Assembly (NCBI GenBank): GCA_021851345.1
Contig: JAJZEQ010000123.1
Coordinates: forward strand, 1-39,461
Source of the DNA: Pseudomonadota bacterium
GTDB taxonomy: Bacteria > Pseudomonadota > Gammaproteobacteria > Burkholderiales > Gallionellaceae
DNA length: 39,461 nt
Direction: 5' to 3'
In this document: piece after piece, positions 7,873-16,100 of the stretch
How the letters are laid out: each line of letters opens with the position of its first letter
Position numbering within the stretch: position 1 is the stretch's first letter
Position numbers and translations under genes: made by a program
Notes under the pieces: model-generated
What the model was told of the DNA's origin: nothing
Seen by the model: only the letters and a program-made list of their open reading frames with translations
Database searches by the model: none

Positions 7873-9042
7873 ATGATGCAAACCGGCCCGCGCGAAATAG
7901 TCACACCTTTCAGGGCTATCCCGCTGGAAATCCCCGAGGGGATGAAACACAACGAGTTTTTCAACAGCGCGGAAAACCTTGATGACCTGGTGCACAACAA
8001 CGGTTTGCTGGTGAATCAGGAAAACCTGCTGTTGTATCGCAAGGCGCTGGGACACAGCACCGAGTTCGATTGCTCCATCATCTACAACACGTCCAAGACC
8101 ATACTCAATCCGCTGGGGCGGCCGGTGCGGCGCACGCAGGTGGCGGACAACGTCAAGCATGTGTGGAACCGGATGAACCAGATCATCATCGATTACATGC
8201 TGGAGCAGTATCCCGATCCGGGGGAGGCGCTGATCCTGGCCGGCGAAGCGAGCCTGGATGCGACCTGGCCGCTGACTTCTGCCGGCGTGCCCAGCATCCG
8301 CATGCTGCACAACCACTTTGTCGTTTTTCCGATGGAGGCATTGCGCAACGCCAGGCCGGCTGATGCCGGCAATCCCAACCTTACCGACGGCGGCCAGCAC
8401 AGCCTGTTTCAGGCATACATGCGCGACGTGTACCGCGAGTTCTTCGACCGGGCGCTGAGCCTGCGCATTCTCAAACCTGCCAGCGGGGCGGATGCCCGCA
8501 TCGCCCTGACCGGATACCCGCAGGGCTTGCCCAGCTGGGAAATACAGGGCGGGGCGGGCGCGCTCAGGGACGTGCATTTCTGGAGGGAATACGACGAGGT
8601 GCTGAAAGGCTTCATCGATTTCTATCGCAGCTTCTTTTCCCAGGTCTCCACGCGCAACGCGGCTATGCTGCCGGATGTCTATTTCCCGGAACAGGTGGAA
8701 AGCGTGCTGCTGTTCAACAATGATTTCATGAAGGCGGCAAAGAAGGTGCGCGACCTGTGCATCGTGGATGCGAAATATGCGAATGCGATACGCTGGCAGC
8801 CGGCGTTCAAGCAGCTGATCTACCGCAACGATGCCGGCAAACTGATCGTGACCATCAGCCAGAACTCCATCGGCAACGCGATCACCGAGCTGCTCGGTGT
8901 CGTGGTGAACCGCGTCCCGGATGCCGAAGCCTATGCCAGGCACGAACCCGCATTGATCGCGCACCTGCTTGAGGTGCGCCGCCGCCTGGCCGAGGCCGAT
9001 CTTGGCGAGGGGATCGCCACCGCCCACTGGACCAAGGAATAG
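7873..9042 (+). CDS. Uncharacterised 389-residue protein
   Basis: I do not recognise this protein with confidence. It appears soluble, with no signal or membrane segment, and mixed alpha/beta. Notable stretches are EFDCSIIYNTSKTILNPLGR, a helix TQVADNVKHVWNRMNQIIID, and a compact motif LHNHFVVFP (about residues 155-163). That His-x-His-plus-hydrophobic pattern is reminiscent of nucleotidyl-transferases of the GalT/HIT superfamily, but the rest does not clearly support it. ATG 7873 is preceded by CAGGAGTG at good spacing. It follows pepD by 66 bases and precedes a glutaredoxin-like gene, so co-transcription is plausible. Codon use matches the core genome. Confidence 0.75.
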   Translation: MMQTGPREIVTPFRAIPLEIPEGMKHNEFFNSAENLDDLVHNNGLLVNQENLLLYRKALGHSTEFDCSIIYNTSKTILNPLGRPVRRTQVADNVKHVWNRMNQIIIDYMLEQYPDPGEALILAGEASLDATWPLTSAGVPSIRMLHNHFVVFPMEALRNARPADAGNPNLTDGGQHSLFQAYMRDVYREFFDRALSLRILKPASGADARIALTGYPQGLPSWEIQGGAGALRDVHFWREYDEVLKGFIDFYRSFFSQVSTRNAAMLPDVYFPEQVESVLLFNNDFMKAAKKVRDLCIVDAKYANAIRWQPAFKQLIYRNDAGKLIVTISQNSIGNAITELLGVVVNRVPDAEAYARHEPALIAHLLEVRRRLAEADLGEGIATAHWTKE

Positions 9043-9169
9043 CAATGGTCGACATCGTTACGATGCAAGCCGGTACACCTGGCAAAACTCCCCCAACTTT
9101 CCATGCCGGTGTTGCGCGGGGCCGGGAGTCCCGGCCGGCTGGAACAACTCCCGTGCATGCAGAGGCGGA

Positions 9170-9409
9170 ATGAAACTGTTGCTGTACGGAACCCGATTCT
9201 GCCATTTGTGCGAACAGGCCGGGGCGGTGCTTCATGCTGCAGGGGTGGCGGCCGAATATATCGACATTGCGGAAGATGAGGCGCTGCTTGAAAAATACGG
9301 CATGCGCATTCCCGTGGTGCGGCGTGCTGACAGCGGGGCGGAGCTTGATTGGCCTTTCGACGGGGCGGCGCTGAATGTGCTGGCGGGGCCGGCAAAAAAT
9401 ATCAAATGA
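9170..9409 (+). CDS. Glutaredoxin-family protein (thioredoxin fold, CxxC)
   Basis: A 79-residue protein of the small glutaredoxin-like (DUF836) type. It begins MKLLLYGTRFCHLCEQA with a CHLC redox pair near residues 11-14. The cis-Pro region is MRIPVVRR, followed by GAELDWPFDGAAL, the family's substrate-side loop. It should shuttle thiols in the cytoplasm. Start ATG 9170 has AGAGGCGGA immediately upstream. It is followed after 21 bases by a permease gene. Confidence 0.85.
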   Translation: MKLLLYGTRFCHLCEQAGAVLHAAGVAAEYIDIAEDEALLEKYGMRIPVVRRADSGAELDWPFDGAALNVLAGPAKNIK

Positions 9410-9430
9410 ATCACGGGGTGCTGAATAACC

Positions 9431-10327
9431 ATGTTCGTCGCGCAAATCATTGTTCCGATCTTCCTGCTTATCCTGCTGGGCGTGTCCATGCGCAGATGGT
9501 TTGGTTTGCGCGAGGATTTCTGGCCGCAGATGGACCGGCTGGTCTACCACGTATTTTTCCCCGCGCTGCTGTTCAGCACGCTTTCACATTTCGAGGTCGA
9601 TCTGGGTGCGGCGACGCCGATGCTGTCCGTCGCCGCGCTGTTCATGTGTTCGGGCATCGTGCTCGGCTACGCCGCGAAATACCTGGTTCATGCGCCGCCC
9701 AAAGTGTACTCGGCGACTTTCCAGACTTCATTCCGTTTCAACAGCTATGTGGGCCTTGCGATCGCGGGTGGGTTGCACGGGCACGCCGGGTTCGCCGCGA
9801 TCGGGATATTGATCGGCTTCATGGTGCCACTCGCCAACGTTGCCGCGGTGCTGATGCTGGCGCGCCACAGCGAGAACCACTGGCTCAGGGAGATACTGCT
9901 CAACCCGCTGATCGTCGCGACCGCGGGCGGCATCACGTTCAGTCTCTGCGGCTGGCATTTGCCGGGCATGCTGGACACGATGCTGGGATTGTTGTCGCAA
10001 GCCTCGCTGCCGCTGGGCCTGGTCGTCGTCGGTGCGGGACTGCGCATGCAGGGGCTGAACAGGCATGCCGGCACGCTGTGGTATGGCGTGACAGTGAAGC
10101 TGCTGGTGTTGCCCGCGATTGCATGGGGACTGGCCAGGGCATTCGGGCTGAGCGGCGTGTATTTTCACATCGTCGTATTGCTGGCGGCGCTGCCGGTGTC
10201 GACGGTGGCTTATGTGCTGGCGAAACGCATGGGCGGCGACGGCGACACGATCGCCGCGCAGGTGATGCTGAGCACGCTGCTGTCCGCGCTGACGTTGCCG
10301 CTGTGGCTGCTGCTGATGGGCTTGTGA
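9431..10327 (+). CDS. AEC-family (auxin efflux carrier type) permease
   Basis: A 298-residue polytopic inner-membrane protein with about ten hydrophobic helices. It starts MFVAQIIVPIFLLILLGVSM and has the characteristic first-helix pattern followed by LVYHVFFPALLFSTL. The two half-repeats are visible: helices up to about residue 140, then a loop (RHSENHWLREIL), then a second set with LPLGLVVVGAGLRMQGL. The family exports or imports carboxylates or amino-acid-like substrates; the substrate here is not deducible. The end is convergent with the RIO1 gene, 40 bases apart. Confidence 0.88.
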   Translation: MFVAQIIVPIFLLILLGVSMRRWFGLREDFWPQMDRLVYHVFFPALLFSTLSHFEVDLGAATPMLSVAALFMCSGIVLGYAAKYLVHAPPKVYSATFQTSFRFNSYVGLAIAGGLHGHAGFAAIGILIGFMVPLANVAAVLMLARHSENHWLREILLNPLIVATAGGITFSLCGWHLPGMLDTMLGLLSQASLPLGLVVVGAGLRMQGLNRHAGTLWYGVTVKLLVLPAIAWGLARAFGLSGVYFHIVVLLAALPVSTVAYVLAKRMGGDGDTIAAQVMLSTLLSALTLPLWLLLMGL

Positions 10328-10367
10328 GTCAGCTGAAAAGGATCAAGGTAACCGGCCAGCACCCGGC

Positions 10368-11228
10368 TTAACGGCCTTCTTCTCTCTTGAGCTGCTGGTA
10401 GCGCAGTTTGGCCGCATGATCGTCGCGCGCGGAATCTATCTCGCGCATCACGGAACGCACGTCAGCCGTTTTTTCGTCCAGCTTGAAACTGCCGGTCAAC
10501 GGTGTGTCGGGAAACAGTTCGCCGCGCTGGTAGAGCGCCCATATTTCCTTGCCGTACCGGGTGGCTTTCAGTTCCGGGGCAAATTGGCCGAAGTAATTTG
10601 CCAGGTTGTCGACGTCCCGCTCCAGCATGCGGCTGGCATTGTTGTTCGCGGAGGCATCCACCGCCTGGGGCAGGTCGATGATGACCGGACCATGGCTGTC
10701 GACGAGTATGTTGAACTCGGACAGGTCGCCGTGAACGATGCCTGCGCACAGCATCAACACCACCTGCCGGATCAGCGTGGCATGAAATTCCCGGGCTTGC
10801 TGTTCAGAGAGCTCCAGGTCGTTGAGCCTGGGAGCCGGCGCGCCATTTTCGTCCGACACCAGCTCCATCAGCAGTACGCCCTCGTAAAATCCGTAAGGGT
10901 GCGGCACGCGCACTCCGGCTGCGGCGAGTTTGTACAGGGCGTCAACCTCGGATCGCTGCCAAGCCGATTCCTGTTCCTTGCGGCCATAGCGGGAGCCTTT
11001 TTCCATTGCGCGCGCCTGGCGGCTGTTCTTGACCTTGCGGCCTTCGGTGTAGTGGACGGCCTGGTGGAAGCCTCGCTGGTTGGCTTCCTTGTACACCTTT
11101 GCGCAACGTATCTCATCGCCGCACTGGACGACATAGACCGTGGCTTCCTTTCCGCTCATCAGCTGGCGCAGGACGCCGTCAACCACGCCGTCCTCGACAA
11201 GCGGTTCGATTCTTTTGGGGATTTTCAT
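10368..11228 (-). CDS. RIO1-type serine kinase
   Basis: A 286-residue atypical protein kinase/ATPase of the RIO family as found in proteobacteria. The P-loop-like segment is MSGKEATVYVVQ, the ATP-binding Lys is in IRCAKVYKE, the catalytic loop is HGDLSEFNILV (about residues 180-190), and the metal-binding Asp is in IIDLPQAVD, matching the family's DxxQ. A basic flexible loop with many Arg and Lys lies between residues 55 and 90. In archaea and eukaryotes RIO1 acts in small-subunit ribosome maturation; the bacterial role is poorly defined. Start ATG 11228 (MKIPKRIEP) is preferred over one five codons upstream; neither has a strong ribosome-binding site. Confidence 0.88.
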   Translation of the reverse strand: MKIPKRIEPLVEDGVVDGVLRQLMSGKEATVYVVQCGDEIRCAKVYKEANQRGFHQAVHYTEGRKVKNSRQARAMEKGSRYGRKEQESAWQRSEVDALYKLAAAGVRVPHPYGFYEGVLLMELVSDENGAPAPRLNDLELSEQQAREFHATLIRQVVLMLCAGIVHGDLSEFNILVDSHGPVIIDLPQAVDASANNNASRMLERDVDNLANYFGQFAPELKATRYGKEIWALYQRGELFPDTPLTGSFKLDEKTADVRSVMREIDSARDDHAAKLRYQQLKREEGR

Positions 11229-11432
11229 GGGGTGATGATACACGTGACTTGTTAAGGAGAAGGCAGCAGAATCGAGTTATCGCCCGGCGCCGGCGCTTCT
11301 TGAACAAGCTGGCTGTAGCCCGGGAGACGAAAAGCCGGTGATTCTGTTATATCCGGAACCGACGGGATACCGGTAAAATTGCTCCATCCTGCCACGATGT
11401 CTGTCAGCGGCAAGCATGGAGACGACGATTTC

Positions 11433-11777
11433 ATGATCCGATTTCATAAGGCATTGAGCGCCTGGGGCACGCCCGGGTTCGGGGATATCCTGAAACGGGA
11501 AATCGAGCTGCTGGGCGCCGACCGGCTGCCTTTGCAGCAGGGCTTGTCGATCAGCAGCCATGTGACAGCCGAACCCATCACGGTGATGATCAATAACATT
11601 GCAGAGTCGGAAGGCGTGATCCGTGTCAGGGCGGGAATTTTGTACAGCGGCGTGATAGGCGGATGCAGTTGCGCGGACGACCCCACCCCGGTCAGCGAAA
11701 ACACCGAATACTGCGAAATCCGCCTGGATATCGACAAGGCGACCGCGGAAACCAGGGTTACACTGGTGACGGAATAA
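11433..11777 (+). CDS. Conserved small protein of unknown function
   Basis: A 114-residue soluble protein starting MIRFHKALSAWGTPGFG. It is predicted alpha then beta: an N-terminal helix (residues 10-30), then strands with SSHVTAEPITVMINNI, IRVRAGILYSGVIGGCSCADDP and a C-terminal EIRLDIDKATAETRVTLVTE. A CSC pair could bind metal or form a disulfide. I do not know a function. GGAG lies about 11 bases before ATG 11433. Earlier in-frame ATGs exist (11379, 11397) but add low-complexity residues. Confidence 0.7.
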   Translation: MIRFHKALSAWGTPGFGDILKREIELLGADRLPLQQGLSISSHVTAEPITVMINNIAESEGVIRVRAGILYSGVIGGCSCADDPTPVSENTEYCEIRLDIDKATAETRVTLVTE

Positions 11778-11911
11778 GCGGGGCTGGTCGGGGCTGACAG
11801 CAGCCTGAAAAAAACAGCGCGCCGGCTATCAACCGGGGCGCCGCCCATGCTGCGAAACATCAAGCCGCTTGCAAAGCCGGCACCAAGTAAGGCACCTCAA
11901 TATTCAGGCTG

Positions 11912-12640
11912 TCAATTTGCAACGGCCACGCCATTTTCAATTTTGACCCTCTGTCCGATCGCAAGTCCGGGGACGGTATTCTGGTGAACGGTATGATGCG
12001 CGCCCGTATCCATTTTGATGACAATGTCGTAACCCGTGGTCTTCTTCGCGGTTTTCTCGATCTTGTTGCCGGCAAATGCGCCGCCCACTGCGCCGGCGAT
12101 GGTCGTCAAGTCACGCCCGGTTCCATTGCCGACCTGGTTGCCCAGCAAACCGCCCGCCAGTCCGCCTGCAATGGCGCCCAAACCAGATCCCTGGCCTTCT
12201 GATTCAACCGCGTTGATGGAAGTGACCACCCCGCAATTGGCGCACACTGTTCTATAGCCGGGCGGGGGTGGTGGTGGCGGGTAATCGCCATTCGCGGCCG
12301 CCTGTTGTTCGGCGCTGCGCGGTTTTTTCGCGGCGGCACGCTGTTCGGCGAGGAGTTCCTTCTTCGCGGCGGCAATGGCGGCTTCATGTTCGGTTTTTGC
12401 CTTGGCATTTTCCTCGGCTTGGGCTGTGGCGGCGGCATCCTGCCTGGCTTTTTCCGCGGCCTGGTCGGCAAGTATCTGCTGCTTGGCTTCCGCGACGGCC
12501 TTGTCGACTATTGCCTGGGTTTGCGCGGCGCTTTCTTCGGCGCTTGGTTTTTGTGAGCAGCTTGTCATTACGGTGAGGGCCGTCGCGGCCACCAGGATGG
12601 CTGCGGTATAGGCAAGCAGTTTTTGCAATTGGGTCTTCAA
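11912..12640 (-). CDS. Glycine-zipper lipoprotein with coiled-coil N-terminal region
   Basis: A 242-residue cell-envelope protein. It starts with TTG at 12640 (KTQLQKLLAYTAAILV), directly after AAGGAGACCGCT on the reverse strand, a strong ribosome-binding site. The signal ends in a lipobox (VMTSC, about residue 28). Residues 35-125 are Ala/Glu/Lys-rich and almost certainly form a long helix or coiled coil, followed by a polyproline stretch (YPPPPPPPGY). The C-terminal domain carries a glycine-zipper 2TM pattern (GAIAGGLAGGLLGNQVGNG and IAGAVGGAFAGNKIEK), as in SlyB/17-kDa antigen proteins, and ends in a small beta domain. It probably tethers envelope layers, with the helix spanning the periplasm. 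The longer frame upstream to 12802 is not used because the signal peptide would be internal. Confidence 0.85.
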   Translation of the reverse strand: MKTQLQKLLAYTAAILVAATALTVMTSCSQKPSAEESAAQTQAIVDKAVAEAKQQILADQAAEKARQDAAATAQAEENAKAKTEHEAAIAAAKKELLAEQRAAAKKPRSAEQQAAANGDYPPPPPPPGYRTVCANCGVVTSINAVESEGQGSGLGAIAGGLAGGLLGNQVGNGTGRDLTTIAGAVGGAFAGNKIEKTAKKTTGYDIVIKMDTGAHHTVHQNTVPGLAIGQRVKIENGVAVAN

Positions 12641-12742
12641 AGCGGTCTCCTTGCGATGGAATAAAAATGTTGAAATATATTTCAAGCCGGACTGAGACCA
12701 AACAATGGGGCAGTGGTTCAGCTTTTGCGGGTTAATCGATCT

Positions 12743-12870
12743 TATTGAGCATTCCATAATTAGCGACAAACCTGCCGTTCGGGCTGAGGTATCGAAGCCC
12801 AATCACCAGGCGGTCTACACCCTTCGATACCTCAGGGCGAACGGTGTAATGAATAACGGAAAGATCAATA
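12743..12870. repeat. MITE-like element, short form (copy 2 of 4 along the window)
   Basis: A 128-bp element with inverted ends: TATTGAGCATTCCATAATT from 12743, and on the other strand TATTGATCTTTCCGTTATTC from 12870. Inside is an almost perfect 23-bp inverted repeat (about 12774-12797 against 12821-12844) containing CTGAGGTATCGAAG, so the RNA would form a long hairpin. The ends match those of the 307-431-bp elements elsewhere in the window, but the interior is different. It lies upstream of the glycine-zipper gene. Confidence 0.65.
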
Positions 12871-13131
12871 ATGGGTAAATAAATCCTGATTTGCACCATG
12901 GCGCATCATACCTCAATCCTGATTATTGCCAGGCAGCTGTTGGCGGACGGGGGCGCGGACGGTTTGAATCAATAGCCAGACGCAGTCCGCTTTTCCTATG
13001 CCCGCGCTTTCGGTAAGATAGGGTGTGCTGGTTCAAGCGGCACTGAGAATGAATCCCCGGTGTTTTGAATTTCTATCCTTCCTGCGGAAACTGGCCCCGC
13101 GCCGATTCCTGCTGTTTTTCTGGTACAGAAC

Positions 13132-16100
13132 GTGAATGCTGTTTTATCCCCGGCTGCCCTGCGCCGCAAGGCGCGCCTTGATTCCCTTGCCGCGATAGAA
13201 TTTCCGGCCGACCTGCCGGTGGTGCAGAAGCGCGAGGACTTGGCGCGCGCCATTGCCGATAACCAGGTGGTGATCGTGTGCGGCGAAACCGGTTCGGGCA
13301 AGACCACGCAGTTGCCCAAGATCTGCCTGACGCTGGGTCGCGGAGTGCTGGGCTGCATCGGCCATACCCAGCCGCGCCGTGTGGCGGCGCGCACCGTGGC
13401 GACGCGCATCGCGTTCGAGTTGAAGACCGAGCTGGGCGGTGCGGTAGGCTACAAGGTGCGCTTCCACGACAAGGTGTCGCCGGACACCAGCGTCAAGCTG
13501 ATGACCGACGGCATCCTGCTGGCCGAGATCCACAGCGACCCGCTGCTCGGGAATTACGACACGCTGATCATCGACGAGGCGCACGAGCGCAGCCTGAACA
13601 TCGATTTCCTGCTCGGCTACCTCAAGCAGCTGTTGCCGCGACGGCCGGACCTCAAGCTGATCATCACGTCCGCGACGCTGGACGCCGACCGCTTTGCGAA
13701 ACATTTTACGCGCCCCTTCTCCCTAACCCTCCCCCGCGAGGGGGGAGGGAATGGCGCTCCCCCCTCCCTAGAAGAGAGAGGGGTTGGGGGAGAGGGTGAG
13801 AGTGCCACCATAATCCAGGTGTCCGGGCGCAGTTATCCGGTCGAGACACGCTATCGCCCGCTGCAGGTCAGCGAGGAGGGCGAGGCGCAGGATGTAACAA
13901 AGTTAGGCAATCCACTGTCCAGCAAGCTGGACGTGGAATTGACACTGCCGCAGGCGGTGAGCAGCGCGCTGGATGAACTCGCGGCGGGCGGTTTGCGCGG
14001 CGACGTGCTGGTATTCCTGCCCGGAGAGCGCGAGATACGCGACACCGCGGAAACCTTGCGCAAGCACCACCCGAAAGGAATAGAGGTGTTGCCGCTGTTC
14101 GCGCGGCTGTCGGCGGCGGAACAGGACCGGGTGTTCAAGACCGGCGCAGGGCGGCGCGTGGTGCTGGCGACCAACGTCGCGGAAACCTCGCTGACCGTGC
14201 CCAACATCGGCTACGTGATCGACTGCGGCCTGGCGCGGGTGAACCGCTACAGCATCCGGCAGAAGGTCGAACAGCTGCACATCGAGAAGATCTCGCGCGC
14301 CGCCGCGAACCAGCGCGCCGGGCGCTGCGGGCGCGTGATGAGCGGCGTGTGCGTGCGCCTGTACGACGAGGCGGATTTTCTGCAGCGCGCGGAATTCACC
14401 GACCCGGAGATTTTCCGCGTGTCTCTGGCAACCGTGATCCTGCGCATGAGCGCGCTTGAACTCGGGGAAATTTCAGAGTTCCCTTTCATCGAACCGCCCA
14501 CCCCGCGCATGATCGCGGACGGCTATCAGCTGCTTTCAGAATTGAACGCGATAGACGATACGCGCAAACTGACACCACTCGGCCACGAACTCGCCAAACT
14601 GCCGCTCGACCCGAAGATCGCGCGCCTGCTGCTGGCCGGGCGGCAATACCATTGCCTGACGGAAATACTGATCATCGCCAGCGCGCTGTCGGTGCAGGAC
14701 CCGCGCGAACGCCCGCTGGACCGGCAGGAAGCGGCGGACGCGGCGCACAAGCGGTTTGCCGACGAGCGTTCGGATTTTCTCGCCTACCCGAAGATATGGG
14801 CATGGTTCGAGCAGGCGCTGGCTGATAAAAAGTCCAACCGCCTGCTGGCTGAAGAGTGCCGCAGGAATTTTTTGTCGCAGCTGCGCCTGCGCGAATGGCG
14901 CGAGCTGCATCAGCAGCTGCATGCCCAGGTCGCCGAGATGGGGATGCTAAAAAACTCCCTCTCCCGGAGGGAGAGGGGGCAGTCTGGCGGTGAGCTCGGT
15001 GTTATCCCCTCTCCACCCGGAGGTGGGCTAGAGAGGGGGGCAGTTATAGCGCAACCCGCCACCTACGAGCAGATCCACAAGGCCCTGCTGTGCGGGCTGC
15101 TCGGCAACATCGGCATGAAGAGTGTGGAAAGCAACGAGTACCTGGGCGCGCGCGGCATCAAATTCTTCATCGCGCCGAATTCGGTGCTGGCAAAAAAAGG
15201 CGCGAAGTGGGTGATGGCGGGCGAGCTGATCGAGACGCACCGCCTGTATGCGCGCACCGTGGCGCGCATAGAGCCGGAATGGCTGGAGGAAACCGGCGGG
15301 CATTTGATCAAGCGGCATTATTACGATCCGCATTGGGAAAAAAGAGCCGCGCAGGTCGTGGCCTACGAGCGCAGCACGCTGCACGGCCTGTTGCTCAACG
15401 CCAAAAAGCGCGTGCATTACGGTCCGATAAATGTGGCGGAGTCGCGCGAGGTGTTTATACGCCAGGCGCTGGTCGGCGGGGAGTTCGAGACGCACGCGCC
15501 GTTCTTCGCGCACAACCGGAAGCTGATCGCCGACATCGAGGCGCTGGAGCACAAATCGCGCCGTCCTGATGTGCTGGTGGACGAAGAGCTGATCTTCGCG
15601 TTCTACGACAGCCGCATCCCCGGCCATTTCTCAGGGCATGGCCTCCACAACGGCGCGACTTTCGAAGCGTGGCGCAAGGAGGCGGAGCACAAAGATCCGA
15701 AGTTGCTCTATCTGAAAAAGGACGATCTGATGCGCCACGAGGCGGCGGGCATCACCACCGACCAGTATCCGCCGCAGCTGAAGATAGACAACGTCAGCTT
15801 CGCGCTGGGCTACAACTTTTCGCCGGGCAGGAACGATGACGGCATCACGCTGACCGTGCCGCTGGCGCTGATCAACCAGGTGAGCGCGGCACGCTGTGAG
15901 TGGCTGATACCGGGGATATTGGCAGAGAAAGTCACGCAACTGATCAAGACGCTGCAACAAAGATTACGCCGCCATCTGGTGCCGGTGCCGGAATTCGCGG
16001 CGGCATTCTGCCGTGAGGTGCCTGCCTCGAACACGCCGTTGCTGCAAGCGCTGGCGCGTTATATCCGCGAGCAGAAGCAGGTCGATGTGCCGCTGGATGC

